Part shown: positions 40,726 to 49,285 of the stretch, piece by piece
How positions within the stretch are numbered: position 1 is the first letter of the stretch
Layout: the number at the start of each line of letters is the position of its first letter
Source of the DNA: Pseudomonas sp. PDM14
Lineage (GTDB): Bacteria > Pseudomonadota > Gammaproteobacteria > Pseudomonadales > Pseudomonadaceae
Assembly (NCBI RefSeq): GCF_014851905.1
Contig: NZ_JACVAQ010000003.1
Span: 1 to 64,000 of the forward strand
Length of the DNA stretch: 64,000 bases
Reading direction: 5' to 3'
Translations under genes and position numbers: made by a program
Notes under the pieces: model-generated
Database searches by the model: none
What the model was told of the DNA's origin: nothing
The model's input: the letters and a program-made list of their open reading frames with translations, nothing else

Positions 40726-41226
40726 ATGGCCCGTGGGGTTAACAAAGTCATTCTGATCGGCAACGTCGGCGGCGACCCGGAAACCCGTTACCTGCCCAAT
40801 GGCAATGCGGTGACCAACATCACCCTGGCCACCACCGACAGCTGGAAGGACAAGCAGACCGGTCAGCAGCAGGACCGTACCGAATGGCACCGCATCGTGT
40901 TCTTCGGCAAGCTGGCGGAAATCGCCGGTGAGTACCTGCGCAAGGGCGGTCAGTGCTACATCGAGGGTCGCCTGCAGACTCGCGAATGGGAGAAGGACGG
41001 CGTCAAGCGCTACACCACCGAGATCGTGGTCGACATGAACGGCACTCTGCAGCTGCTCGGCGGCCGTGGTGGCAACAGCGAAGGTGGTGGCGAGTACGCC
41101 CCGCGTCAGCAGCAGTCGCGCCCGGCACCGCAGCAGTCCGCGCCGCAGCAGCGTCCGACGCCGCAACCGGCCGCCCAGCAGCCGGCCCCGGACTACGACA
41201 GCTTCGACGACGACATCCCGTTCTGA
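40726..41226 (+). CDS. ssb: Single-stranded DNA-binding protein
   Basis: SSB coats single-stranded DNA in replication, repair and recombination. The 166-residue protein has the OB fold at about 1-107 ([20 protein letters not shown], then [18 protein letters not shown]), a Gln/Pro-rich disordered linker (about 125-150), and the acidic partner-binding tip DDDIPF. The ATG follows TTAGGAGAACGAA. It shares a transcript with the MFS gene and ends at a strong terminator. Confidence 0.97.
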   Translation: MARGVNKVILIGNVGGDPETRYLPNGNAVTNITLATTDSWKDKQTGQQQDRTEWHRIVFFGKLAEIAGEYLRKGGQCYIEGRLQTREWEKDGVKRYTTEIVVDMNGTLQLLGGRGGNSEGGGEYAPRQQQSRPAPQQSAPQQRPTPQPAAQQPAPDYDSFDDDIPF

Positions 41227-41247
41227 GTCGCTGCACGTTGACCGAAG

Positions 41248-41273
41248 AAAAGCCCGCCCCGTGCGGGCTTTTT
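41248..41273 (+). terminator. Terminator after ssb
   Basis: AAAAGCCCGC (41248-41257) pairs perfectly with GCGGGCTTTT (41263-41272). Between here and 41406 I see no gene or clear signal. Confidence 0.9.
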
Positions 41274-41406
41274 ACTGTCTGAAGAAGGGCGCAGCGAGGT
41301 GCGGGCGGCTGTTCCTGCGCAACGATCAGGCGCGGGCACGTGCGCGCTCGATGAGCGTGGTGTGTGAGTAGAGAAGGGTGATCAGGCTGCGTCGCGCCCG
41401 CGGGCG

Positions 41407-41772
41407 TCAGTTCGCCGGGCCGATCAGTTGCTCGACCAGGGCGATGACCTTGGTTACGTCGAAGGGCTTGTCGAACACCGCGGCGAACAGCTCGGGGCTG
41501 CCGCGGCCAATGCTGCCGTGGGCGCCGCTCATGAGAATGATCGGCAGGTCGGAGGACGCCGGCCTGGCACGTATCGCCTGGGCGAACTCGAGGCCGTCCA
41601 TGACCGGCATCATGAAGTCGGTGATCACCAGCTCCGGGCGCTCGCGGTCGAGCACCTCGAGGCCTTTGCGGCCATTGCCGGCCTTGACCACCATGTAGCC
41701 TTCGTCTTCCAGGGCATAGCCGAGAATATCCGCGATCAAATATTCGTCATCGACTATCAGGACGGTCGTCAT
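41407..41772 (-). CDS. Stand-alone CheY-like response-regulator receiver
   Basis: A 121-residue receiver domain with no output domain. Acidic pocket residues lie at positions 8-9 (VDDE), the phospho-acceptor aspartate is in ITDFMMPVMDG (near 51), and the conserved lysine is in FDKPFDV (near 104). It is last in a minus-strand set behind a KaiC-like ATPase (21 bases away) and a PAS histidine kinase. The simplest reading is that the kinase phosphorylates this receiver, which then acts by protein contact, perhaps on the KaiC-like protein. No function is established. Confidence 0.9.
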   Translation of the reverse strand: MTTVLIVDDEYLIADILGYALEDEGYMVVKAGNGRKGLEVLDRERPELVITDFMMPVMDGLEFAQAIRARPASSDLPIILMSGAHGSIGRGSPELFAAVFDKPFDVTKVIALVEQLIGPAN

Positions 41773-41793
41773 TTCACATGGGCCTGGCTGGAG

Positions 41794-43236
41794 TCATGCG
41801 TCTGGAGCCGGGGTGGCAGTGCCAGACAATACGGCGGTTGCATGTTTGAAGGCCTTGTTGAGGGCGATGCCATTCTGGCTGATGACGACCTCGAATAGCG
41901 CAGGGTCGTAGAAGCTGTCTCTCATCTTAAGTATGGACAGGACCCGCTTTAGTTCAGAGTTCATTTCCACGAAGCGCATCAGCAGCAGGTTGTCGACGAT
42001 GCTCGACAGCTCCGGAGCCGGTGACAGGATCTCGGAGCCGAACAGGTCGCGCATCTCCCAGGTGGCGAAAACCGTCACGCCGCGCCCGCGCAGCTCGCTC
42101 ATCAGCGCGCTGAAGAATTCGTTGAGACGCGCCGGGCTGCTGGCTACGCGGGCCATGCCGCCGAGGCTGTCGATCAGCACGCGTTTGCTGCCGTGTTTCT
42201 CCACCGCCTTGAGCAGGCGGGCGCCGAGGCCGTCGAGCAGGCCTTCGGTGGTCGGCTGCCAGACGATGTGCGCGGTGCCGCTGTCTTCCAGGGCCTGCAG
42301 GTCGATGCCCATGGAGCGGGCCTTGAGGCGCAGGCGTTGCGGCGTTTCGTAGAAACCGAACAGCAGCGCCGGTTCTGCCGGGGTGGCCTTGGCCAGGAAG
42401 CTCAGGCCGAGGCTGGTCTTGCCGATGCCGGACGGCCCCATGACCAGAGTGACCGACGAGGCCGGCAGGCCGCCTTCGACCAGTGTGTCGAGGCTGTCGA
42501 TGCCGCTGGGGATGCGCGTCAGATCGGCGCTGTCCTGCTGCGACGGACGGCTGTAGAGGCTTTCCAGGCGCGGGTGCACGACCAGACCGTCGTCGGTGAT
42601 CTCGCACTCGTGCAGGCCGGAGAGCGCGCCGCTGCCACGGGTCTTGCGCAGCTGGATGCGGCGTACCGAACGGGTGCCGTGCAGCTCTTCACCCATCTCG
42701 ATGACGCCATCGACCATGGTGTGTTCCGGGCTGCCATCGTCCAGGCGCGAGCTGGTGAGAAATAGCACGGTGCAGCCGGCGAAGGCCGCGTGGCCCTGCA
42801 GCTCGGAAATGAATTTCTTGGTGTCGATCTGGTTGTCGGCCTTCGAGCGGGCGTTGAGCAGGCCGTCGACGATCAGCACCGTGGCCTTCTGCCGGCTGAT
42901 CTCGCGGCGCAACAGCTTGACCACTTCATCCAGGCCTTCGTTTTCCAGGGTGTCGAAGGCGCTGACGAACTGGATCTCGTTGCCGACCCGGGACGGGTCG
43001 AAGAAGCGCAGCGTGGAGAGGAACTGGAAGAGACGCTCGTGGGACTCCGAGAGCAGCGTGGCGACCAGTACACGACCGCCGTTGCGCACATGGTTGAAGG
43101 CAATCTGGTTGGCCAGGATGGTCTTGCCCGATCCCGGGCGACCCTGGACGATGTACGACGATCCTGCGATCAAGCCGCCTTTCAACAGAGCGTCGAGTCC
43201 TTCGATTCCGCTTTGAAGGCGTTTTAGCTGTTCCAA
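41794..43236 (-). CDS. KaiC-like double RecA-fold ATPase
   Basis: A 480-residue protein with two KaiC/RecA domains (about 1-235 and 245-480), the cyanobacterial clock layout. Walker A motifs are GRPGSGKT (32-39) and GPSGIGKT (267-274). The KaiC tail motif appears in both halves (LRKTRGSGALSG in the first, LKMRDSFYDPALFE in the second). By eye, the positions equivalent to the paired catalytic glutamates read SES and YET, so each seems to keep one glutamate. The TTG at 43236 follows GAGGCAGGCCAGATC; the frame is open another 35 codons upstream, so the start is uncertain. No kaiA or kaiB lies nearby. It probably acts in signalling and not in a true clock. Confidence 0.85.
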   Translation of the reverse strand: MEQLKRLQSGIEGLDALLKGGLIAGSSYIVQGRPGSGKTILANQIAFNHVRNGGRVLVATLLSESHERLFQFLSTLRFFDPSRVGNEIQFVSAFDTLENEGLDEVVKLLRREISRQKATVLIVDGLLNARSKADNQIDTKKFISELQGHAAFAGCTVLFLTSSRLDDGSPEHTMVDGVIEMGEELHGTRSVRRIQLRKTRGSGALSGLHECEITDDGLVVHPRLESLYSRPSQQDSADLTRIPSGIDSLDTLVEGGLPASSVTLVMGPSGIGKTSLGLSFLAKATPAEPALLFGFYETPQRLRLKARSMGIDLQALEDSGTAHIVWQPTTEGLLDGLGARLLKAVEKHGSKRVLIDSLGGMARVASSPARLNEFFSALMSELRGRGVTVFATWEMRDLFGSEILSPAPELSSIVDNLLLMRFVEMNSELKRVLSILKMRDSFYDPALFEVVISQNGIALNKAFKHATAVLSGTATPAPDA

Positions 43237-43406
43237 GATCTGGCCTGCCTCAATAAAAAATACGCTGAAGAGTGGCTGGTGCTCTTGGGCAAGCGGGACC
43301 GCCTGGCGCACAGGGTGCGGCGGAGGGGGATGCCGGACCAACCGAAAAAACAGGGCTCCACTTTACCCGCATACATGCCGAACGAACAGGCTGGCGCGTG
43401 CCTGGC

Positions 43407-44552
43407 TCAGCTGTGTCCCCTCCGGCTGGCCGGCAGGTAGAGGATCATCGTGGTGCCCTGGCCGACCAGGCTGTCGACGCGGATCGAACCCTTGCAGCCC
43501 TTGACGAAGCCATACACCTGGCTCAGCCCGAGTCCGGTACCCTTGCCGAAGCGCTTGGTGGTAAAGAACGGTTCGAAGATGCGTTCCAGCGTCGGCCCGT
43601 CGATACCGGGGCCGGAGTCGCTGATCGAGACTTCGACGAACTCGCCGTGCAGGTCATCCCACTCGCCGTGCAGTGTGCGGTTCTGCGCACGCAGGAGGAT
43701 CACCCCGCCGTTTTCCATGGCGTCGCGGGCATTGAAGATCAGGTTGAGCAGCGCCAGCTCCAGCTGACTGGAGTCGACCTCGACCATGTGCAGCTGCTCG
43801 CCCAGCGCGATGTCCAGCTGGGTCTTTTTCGGCAGCGCCTGGGACAGGAAGCGGCGGGCCGAGACCAGGGTTTCGTTGAGGTCCACCGCCTGGTTGTCGG
43901 GATCGCGGCGCCGGGCGAAGGTCAGCAGGTGCCCGGTCAGCTGGCTGCCGCGCATGCCGGCATCGTGAATGCTTTCGAGCAGGCTGTTCAGGCGCTCCGG
44001 GCTCGGGTTGCGCAGGGCCATGGCCGAGGCGCCGATGATCACCGTGAGCAGGTTGTTGAAGTCATGCGCCATGCCGCCGGTAAGCTGGCCCAGGGCCTCC
44101 ATTTTCTGCGCCTGGAACAGCTGGGCGCGCATGGTCTCCATGTGCAGTTGCGACTCGTGGCGTTCGGTCATGTCGCGGGTGATCTTGGCCAGGCCGATCA
44201 CCGTGCCGTTCTCGTCGTAGATCGCATCGAGCACGCCGAGCGCCCAGAACTGCGTGCCGTCCTTGCGCAAGCGCCAGCCTTCGTTCTGTGAACGGCCTTC
44301 GCGGATGGCGGTTTCGATGAGCATCTGCGGCTTGCCGTTGATGCGGTCTTCGGGGGTGAAGAACATCGACAGGTGCTGGCCGATGGCTTCGTCGGCGCTG
44401 TAGCCCTTGATGTGCTGGGCGCCGGTGTTCCACGAGACGATGCGGCCGTCGGTATCGAGCATGTAGATCGCGTAATCCACCACGGCCTGCACCAGCAGTT
44501 CATAGCTGTGCTCGGTCAGGGCGCGGGATTTCAGCGGGGCGTTGGCGTGCAT
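43407..44552 (-). CDS. Soluble PAS-domain sensor histidine kinase
   Basis: A 381-residue kinase without transmembrane segments. A PAS domain covers about 15-130 ([30 protein letters not shown]) with a PAC-like end ([14 protein letters not shown]). HisKA has phospho-acceptor H163 in [11 protein letters not shown], the variant common in hybrid kinases. HATPase follows with the N box [10 protein letters not shown], then DSGPGI and [13 protein letters not shown]. The lack of a receiver domain suggests that the nearby stand-alone receiver is its partner. A 170-base gap separates it from the KaiC-like gene. The signal sensed is unknown; PAS domains bind haem, flavin or small ligands, and no ligand residue can be picked out here. 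Confidence 0.9.
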   Translation of the reverse strand: MHANAPLKSRALTEHSYELLVQAVVDYAIYMLDTDGRIVSWNTGAQHIKGYSADEAIGQHLSMFFTPEDRINGKPQMLIETAIREGRSQNEGWRLRKDGTQFWALGVLDAIYDENGTVIGLAKITRDMTERHESQLHMETMRAQLFQAQKMEALGQLTGGMAHDFNNLLTVIIGASAMALRNPSPERLNSLLESIHDAGMRGSQLTGHLLTFARRRDPDNQAVDLNETLVSARRFLSQALPKKTQLDIALGEQLHMVEVDSSQLELALLNLIFNARDAMENGGVILLRAQNRTLHGEWDDLHGEFVEVSISDSGPGIDGPTLERIFEPFFTTKRFGKGTGLGLSQVYGFVKGCKGSIRVDSLVGQGTTMILYLPASRRGHS

Positions 44553-44812
44553 ACGGCCACATTCTTGCGCTGCGGGATCATGGCTGGAGTGTAGAGCCTC
44601 GGCTGCTGGGAAAAATGAACCACTCGGCAGTTATACGACTGTGTTGTGCGCTTGCCAACCTGCTACACCGTAGAACGCTCAGGCACTAGGCAGCAGGAAC
44701 GGCGCTTGGTTCAACCCGTTGTTGTGCGGGTGGTACGGTCGTCGGCTGTTGTGAATCTTTCCGCGACCGCTCAAGTCCACAGCCCTGACAGCCAATCAGT
44801 CAGGAGATGGAC

Positions 44813-45274
44813 ATGAGTACGCAACGCAAGACGCAGGCGCCCCGGGAAATCGACGACATTCAGGATCGCATGGGCTCGCTGGAGCAACTCGATTTCAGCG
44901 CGCGCAAAGACGAGCGCCAGGGGCGCATCGGCGATGAGCGGCCGCAGGCCGAGCAGGATCACGAATTCTCCGACCAGCGCGTGCGCGAAGCCGGGCTGAG
45001 TGGTGGCGAGACGCTGGGTGAAGGCGAGCACGAGGACGGCGTGAGCATGGACGACCTCAGTCCGGAAACCCTGCTCGACGAGAGTGGCGCTCGTTCACCA
45101 CGTGAGCCGGGCGAGCGCGGCGCGCTGGACCAGGACCTGAGCATCGTCGATGGCGACCAGATTGGTGCCGGCGGCGGCCTCGATGAAGCCGAGTTGGCGC
45201 GGCGCGACCCGCTGGACGGCAAGCCCTGGGGCCGTGAGCCGCAGGGCCCGGATCTGGATGAGGAAGAGGACTGA
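44813..45274 (+). CDS. Small acidic, probably disordered protein of unknown function
   Basis: A 153-residue protein very rich in Asp, Glu, Gly and Arg with almost no hydrophobic clusters. The N-terminus (REIDDIQDRMGSLEQLDFSA, about 11-30) looks helical; the rest (for example SMDDLSPETLLDESGARSP) looks unstructured, and it ends in DEEED. I prefer the ATG at 44813 over that at 44807, because AGGAG at 44802-44806 sits six bases before it. It is divergent from the histidine kinase, across 260 bases in which I find no convincing promoter. I do not recognise the family. Base composition matches its neighbours. Confidence 0.7.
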   Translation: MSTQRKTQAPREIDDIQDRMGSLEQLDFSARKDERQGRIGDERPQAEQDHEFSDQRVREAGLSGGETLGEGEHEDGVSMDDLSPETLLDESGARSPREPGERGALDQDLSIVDGDQIGAGGGLDEAELARRDPLDGKPWGREPQGPDLDEEED

Positions 45275-45311
45275 GGGCGATTCCGCGCGTCGGCGTGTGG
45301 TGGGCGCGTTG

Positions 45312-46160
45312 CTATTTCAGCTCCCAGCGCCCGTCCACGCGATGTGCCAGGCCACGCTGGCCGAGTGATTCCAGGTAGCGCTGCATGCCTTTTTCGCCGC
45401 GCTTGCGGAACAGGCGGATACTGCGCGGCAGCAGGTTGGGGAAGAGCATCGCCAGGGCTGACAGCCATGACTCGCTGGCCTTGGGCGTGCGTTCCAGGCA
45501 TGGACTGTCGAGCATGCGCAGCACCTGGTCGGCGACCGCTTCCGGCTGTTGCGGAGGGTCGATGAATTGCAGGGCGTTGCCACCTTCGATGGCCTCGCGT
45601 TGCAGCATCGGGGTTTCCGTCGCGGCCGGCAGAATCGAGCCGACCTTGATGCCCTTGTTCGCCAGGTCCAGGCCGATCGACAGCATGGCGCCACGCAGGC
45701 CGAACTTGCTGGCGCTGTAGATCGGCGATTCCGGCATGGGGAAGATGCCGCCGATGGACACCGTGGTGATCACCCGCGGATCGGCCGAGCGCTTGAGCAG
45801 CGGAATGGCCAGGCGCGTGAGGATCAGCGGCGAGATCAGGTTGATGTTCAGCTCGCCGACGATGCTCTCCACCGAGCGTTCGTCGAAGGCCTCGACGCGG
45901 GTGATCGCCGCATTGTTGATGAGGATGTCGAGACGGCCGAACTGCTGCTCGACCTGCTCGATGAGCCGTTGCAGGTCGGCGTGGTTGGCCAGGTCGGCGA
46001 CTACCGCAGTGGCCTGCGGCCCCAGCCGCTCGAGGGCCTGGTCCAGGCGTTCGCGGTCGATGTCCACCAGCACCAGGCGCATGCCGCGCTGGATCAGCTT
46101 GGCGCAGATGGCCTGACCGATGCCGCCGGCCCCGCCGGTTATCACTACCACTTCATTCAT
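45312..46160 (-). CDS. Short-chain dehydrogenase/reductase
   Basis: An NAD(P)-dependent oxidoreductase of 282 residues in the classical SDR layout. The dinucleotide loop TGGAGGIG is at 8-15, NNAA at 82-85, and the catalytic triad is S135, Y148 and K152 (IYSASKFG). The acidic residue after the second strand (VDIDRERL, D33) suggests NAD preference. A C-terminal extension after about 225 (SWLSALAMLFPNLLPRSIRL) is amphipathic and may touch the membrane or form the substrate cap. The start is the ATG at 46160. It lies downstream of the flavin monooxygenase on the same strand, separated by an inverted repeat. Its substrate may be the alcohol or ketone counterpart of that enzyme. Confidence 0.88.
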   Translation of the reverse strand: MNEVVVITGGAGGIGQAICAKLIQRGMRLVLVDIDRERLDQALERLGPQATAVVADLANHADLQRLIEQVEQQFGRLDILINNAAITRVEAFDERSVESIVGELNINLISPLILTRLAIPLLKRSADPRVITTVSIGGIFPMPESPIYSASKFGLRGAMLSIGLDLANKGIKVGSILPAATETPMLQREAIEGGNALQFIDPPQQPEAVADQVLRMLDSPCLERTPKASESWLSALAMLFPNLLPRSIRLFRKRGEKGMQRYLESLGQRGLAHRVDGRWELK

Positions 46161-46215
46161 GGTCGGTACTCGTTGAGAGCCAGGGCCGAGGCCACGGTTT
46201 TTCAAGCGGCTCCCG

Positions 46216-46268
46216 CGTAGGGTGCGCCAAGCGCACCGGGTGTCGCTGCGTGGTGGGCGCACCCTACG
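46216..46268. repeat. Interspersed inverted repeat, copy 1
   Basis: CGTAGGGTGCGCC (46216-46228) and GGCGCACCCTACG (46256-46268) are perfect inverted arms of 13 bp, with internal GCGCACC and GGTG repeats in the loop. It lies between the monooxygenase and SDR genes, so it could also act as a hairpin in their mRNA. Related arms occur at 49209, 53647 and 60776. Confidence 0.8.
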
Positions 46269-46288
46269 AGAGCAGCATTGGCGATTGC

Positions 46289-47689
46289 CTAGACGGCGGT
46301 TTCTACCGGCTTCAACGGCACGCCGGAGAAGCCCGCGTGCTTACGCAGCGCGGCGTAGTAGCCGTCGTCCAGCTCGCCCCAGGCGAAGCGCTGGCGCAGC
46401 TTGCGCAGCTGAGTCTTCAGCGCGTGCACTTCCAGGTACACCTCGTGGCGCTGCGACTGGATGAAGTTGATGCCGCCAGTAAGGTCCGGGTCGTCATGGG
46501 CGATCAGCTGCTCGAACTCGCGGGAGCGTTGGGGGCGCTGCAGCTGGTCGCGCAGGTAGCAGGCGACGGCGTGGGCTTCGTTGTCGAACAGCTTGTAGGC
46601 ACTGGAGTTGGTTTCCAGGTAGCCGATGCCGAACAGGTTGTGGTGCTGGCGGCTGAAGATCGACAGGTACAGCTGCGGGCGTCCGCCCTTCCACTCGAAG
46701 TAGTCGGCGGCGTACTTGCAGCTCCACTTGTAGCCGGTGGCGTAGATCACCAGGTCCAGCGCTTCGCGGCGGCCATCCTTGAACACCACCTCGTCGCCCT
46801 CGTAGCGGGCCACGTCGGGGCGCGCCTCGATGTCGCCGTGCTGCAGGTAGTGCAGCAGCTGGGTGTTCATCAGCGGGTGGCTCTCGAACAGCTTGTGGTC
46901 GGGCTTGGGCAGGCCGAAACGGGTCACGTCGCCGTTGATCAGGCGCAGGATCAGGCTGAACACCGGACGCACCAACCAGATCGGCAGCTGTGGGCCTTTC
47001 TCGCTGACCTCGTCGGCGGGCAGGCCGAACAAGTGCTTGGGGATGAAGTGATAGCCGCGGCGCAGGCTGATGAAGGCCTTGCTGGCGTGGGTGGCGGCGT
47101 CGCAGGCGATGTCCGCGCCGGAGTTGCCGGCGCCAACGATCATCACCCGCTTGCCCTTGAATTCATCGGCCTGCTTGAAGGTCACCGAGTGGCGGATCTC
47201 GCCGTTGAACTGGCCTTCGATGGTCGGCATGTTCGGGTCCCAGTTGCAGCCGGTGGCGCACACCACGGCGCGGTAGCAACGCTGCTCGCCGCCGGCCAGG
47301 GTAACCAGCCAGCGGCCGTCGTCGCGCTTGAACACGTGCTCGACGGCGGTGTTGAAGCGGATGTTGTCGTAGAGGTCGAAGGCGCGGGCGAAGGCGCGGG
47401 CGTATTCGAGGATCTGCCGGTTGCTCGGGTAGTCCGGGAAGTGCTTGGGCATCGGGAAATCGAGGAAACCGGAGAGGTCACGCGAGGAGATGAAGTGCGC
47501 GGACTCGTACATCGGCGTGCCGGGGTTGCTGATGTCCCATACGCCGCCGACATCGCTGTGGCGCTCGAACTGTTCGTAGTGCAGGCCCTGGCGCTTCAGC
47601 GCGCGGGCCATGCACAGGCCGCCGGGGCCGCCGCCGATGATGCACACGGCGTCGCCGCAATCCTGGATGGTGATGTTCTCTGTGCTCAC
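46289..47689 (-). CDS. Flavin-containing monooxygenase (FMO / Baeyer-Villiger related)
   Basis: A class B flavoprotein monooxygenase of 466 residues that uses FAD, NADPH and O2 to oxygenate nucleophilic or carbonyl substrates. The FAD loop GGGPGG is at 19-24. The FMO fingerprint FxGxxxHxxxF reads F161-N-G-E-I-R-H167-S-V-T-F171. The NADPH loop GAGNSG is at 186-191, and the ATGY motif (LVIYATGYKW) is near 320. The spacing fits the FMO group more than typical Baeyer-Villiger enzymes. It starts with GTG at 47689 behind GGAGAGCCCC. An AraC-type regulator lies upstream on the same strand and an SDR downstream. Substrate unknown. Confidence 0.9.
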   Translation of the reverse strand: MSTENITIQDCGDAVCIIGGGPGGLCMARALKRQGLHYEQFERHSDVGGVWDISNPGTPMYESAHFISSRDLSGFLDFPMPKHFPDYPSNRQILEYARAFARAFDLYDNIRFNTAVEHVFKRDDGRWLVTLAGGEQRCYRAVVCATGCNWDPNMPTIEGQFNGEIRHSVTFKQADEFKGKRVMIVGAGNSGADIACDAATHASKAFISLRRGYHFIPKHLFGLPADEVSEKGPQLPIWLVRPVFSLILRLINGDVTRFGLPKPDHKLFESHPLMNTQLLHYLQHGDIEARPDVARYEGDEVVFKDGRREALDLVIYATGYKWSCKYAADYFEWKGGRPQLYLSIFSRQHHNLFGIGYLETNSSAYKLFDNEAHAVACYLRDQLQRPQRSREFEQLIAHDDPDLTGGINFIQSQRHEVYLEVHALKTQLRKLRQRFAWGELDDGYYAALRKHAGFSGVPLKPVETAV

Positions 47690-48026
47690 GGGGCTCTCCG
47701 CTCTCGGTGGTGGGCGATGGGCTCACGGTAGCCAAGGCGGGAAATGCTCAGCAGGGGCGCGATGGCCGCGAAAGGGGGCCGAAATGGACAGGTGTGGCTT
47801 CCTTCTTTTTTTGCAAGAGAGGGCTCGAAGAGTGGGGCGAGGTGCGTTCATGGCGCCGGGCGCAGTGTCGGAGAGTGCCTTGCGTTTGAGCGGCGCGGAG
47901 TGAAGTCGTAGCGGCGGAGCTTTTCCTTCTCCCTCCGGGAGAGGGTGCCCGAAGGGCGGGTGAGGGTAGATGGGCGCGTGGTCGCCAATCCTTCACCCCA
48001 GCTTCTCCCGGAGGGAGAGGGGGCAG
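47690..48026. other. 337-base gap with REP-like inverted repeats
   Basis: No gene found. The half near 47926-48020 holds two inverted arms, CTCCCTCCGGGAGA (47929-47942) and TCTCCCGGAGGGAG (48004-48017), perfect over 14 bp. Each is itself nearly palindromic, and the segment between contains CCCGAAGGGCGGGTGAGGG. I take it as a REP/BIME-like extragenic element. The rest (47690-47925) is the likely promoter region of the monooxygenase; no clear boxes seen. Confidence 0.65.
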
Positions 48027-49061
48027 TCAGGCCGGGTGGATCTGCCGGCGGGCTTCGCGTGGGGCCACGCCGGTCCAGCGTTTGAAGGCGCGGCGGAAGT
48101 TGCGCACATCGCTGAAGCCGGTTTCGCTGGCGACGTCGATCAGGCGGCTGTCGCGGTGGCTGAGCAGGGCCAGGGCCTTGGCCCGACGCAGGGCGTCGAC
48201 GATGCCGTGGTAGGACAGCCCGGCATCGCCGATGCGCCGGCGCAAGGTGCGCTCGCCGAGGTTGAGCTGGCGCGCCAGGTCGGCCAGCGGCGGCGGGTTG
48301 CAGAGGTTCTTGCGGATCTCGCGCTGGATGGTCTCGATCAGGTCGGACGTGCCCTGTTCGTCCCAGCGCTCGCTGTCGAGCAGGGCGGCGATTTCGGCGG
48401 CGACGTAATCGTCGCGGGTCGGCAGCGGCAGCTCCAGCCAGCGGGCGTCGAAGCTGATGCGGTTGTGCCCGGCGCCGAAGCGCACCGGGCAGTCGAACAG
48501 CTCGGCATAGCGTTGCGCATGGGCCGGGCGCGGGTACTCCAGTTCTATGGCGTTGAGGTGCAGCGTCTCGCCGGAGAGGTGGCGGACGATGGCCTGGCAA
48601 CTGGAAAAGGCTTCCTCCAGGTAGAACACCGCCACGTCCGGGTCGAAGAAGCGCGTGCTGGCGAAGATCAGGCACTTGTCGCCGCGCAGTTCCATTTCGT
48701 AGTCGAGCAGGGCGCCGGTACGACGCTGGTAGCGCAGGGCCAGGTCGAGTGCCTCACCGAGACTCGGGCTGGCGAGCATGGCCATGCCGACCAGGCCCCA
48801 GGACACCGCGGTCTGGCGGCTGCCGACCGCCAGCCCCAGGCCGCTGTCATCCAGGCTGTGCAGGGCGCGGCGCACCAGCAGGTAACTCTGCCGGTAAGAC
48901 AGCCGATAGCCGGGCTTTTTCAGGTCATCCGGCTCGAAGCCCAGGCCGCGGCACAGGTGCGCCGGGTCACGCCCCAGCGCGGCGACGTGCTGCAGGAGAA
49001 AACGCGAGATCTGCGGCGGCGCCGAGGCCTCCGAGTAGCGCGGGTCGGCGATGGGTTTCAT
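48027..49061 (-). CDS. AraC-family transcriptional regulator (OruR/ArgR-like sensor domain)
   Basis: A 344-residue activator-type regulator. The N-terminal 230 residues resemble the arabinose-binding-like sensor domain of the OruR subgroup (VSWGLVGMAMLASPSLGEAL near 87-106). The C-terminal AraC DNA-binding domain with two helix-turn-helices covers about 240-340 (LADLARQLNLGERTLRRRIG, then IDVASETGFSDVRNFRRAFK). The ATG at 49061 follows AGGAGCGTGCCC; a GTG two codons earlier is possible. It is encoded just upstream of the flavin monooxygenase on the same strand and probably activates it. The inducer is unknown. Confidence 0.9.
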   Translation of the reverse strand: MKPIADPRYSEASAPPQISRFLLQHVAALGRDPAHLCRGLGFEPDDLKKPGYRLSYRQSYLLVRRALHSLDDSGLGLAVGSRQTAVSWGLVGMAMLASPSLGEALDLALRYQRRTGALLDYEMELRGDKCLIFASTRFFDPDVAVFYLEEAFSSCQAIVRHLSGETLHLNAIELEYPRPAHAQRYAELFDCPVRFGAGHNRISFDARWLELPLPTRDDYVAAEIAALLDSERWDEQGTSDLIETIQREIRKNLCNPPPLADLARQLNLGERTLRRRIGDAGLSYHGIVDALRRAKALALLSHRDSRLIDVASETGFSDVRNFRRAFKRWTGVAPREARRQIHPA

Positions 49062-49208
49062 GGGCACGCTCCTGGCAGGAGGCTGTCATTCGGCGTCGAG
49101 AGCCTGGTTCTTTTCGTTATGTGGCGCCTCTTCGGGCGCCGTTTTCATAGGTAGCACGGGTGTTCGTCGCGGCGCCAGCCAGCAAGTGGTCTGGGGTGCG
49201 TCGCCTAT

Positions 49209-49274
49209 CCGTAGGGTGCGCCGTGCGCACCTGGAGTTGTGCGTGGGCATCGGTGCGCATGGCGCGCCCTGCGG
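49209..49274. repeat. Interspersed inverted repeat, copy 2
   Basis: The arms at 49209-49231 (CCGTAGGGTGCGCCGTGCGC plus ACC) and 49252-49274 are inverted and match at 20 of 23 bases. It sits between the AraC gene and the aldolase-like gene and overlaps no reading frame I accept. Confidence 0.75.
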
Positions 49275-49285
49275 TTTCGTATTCT

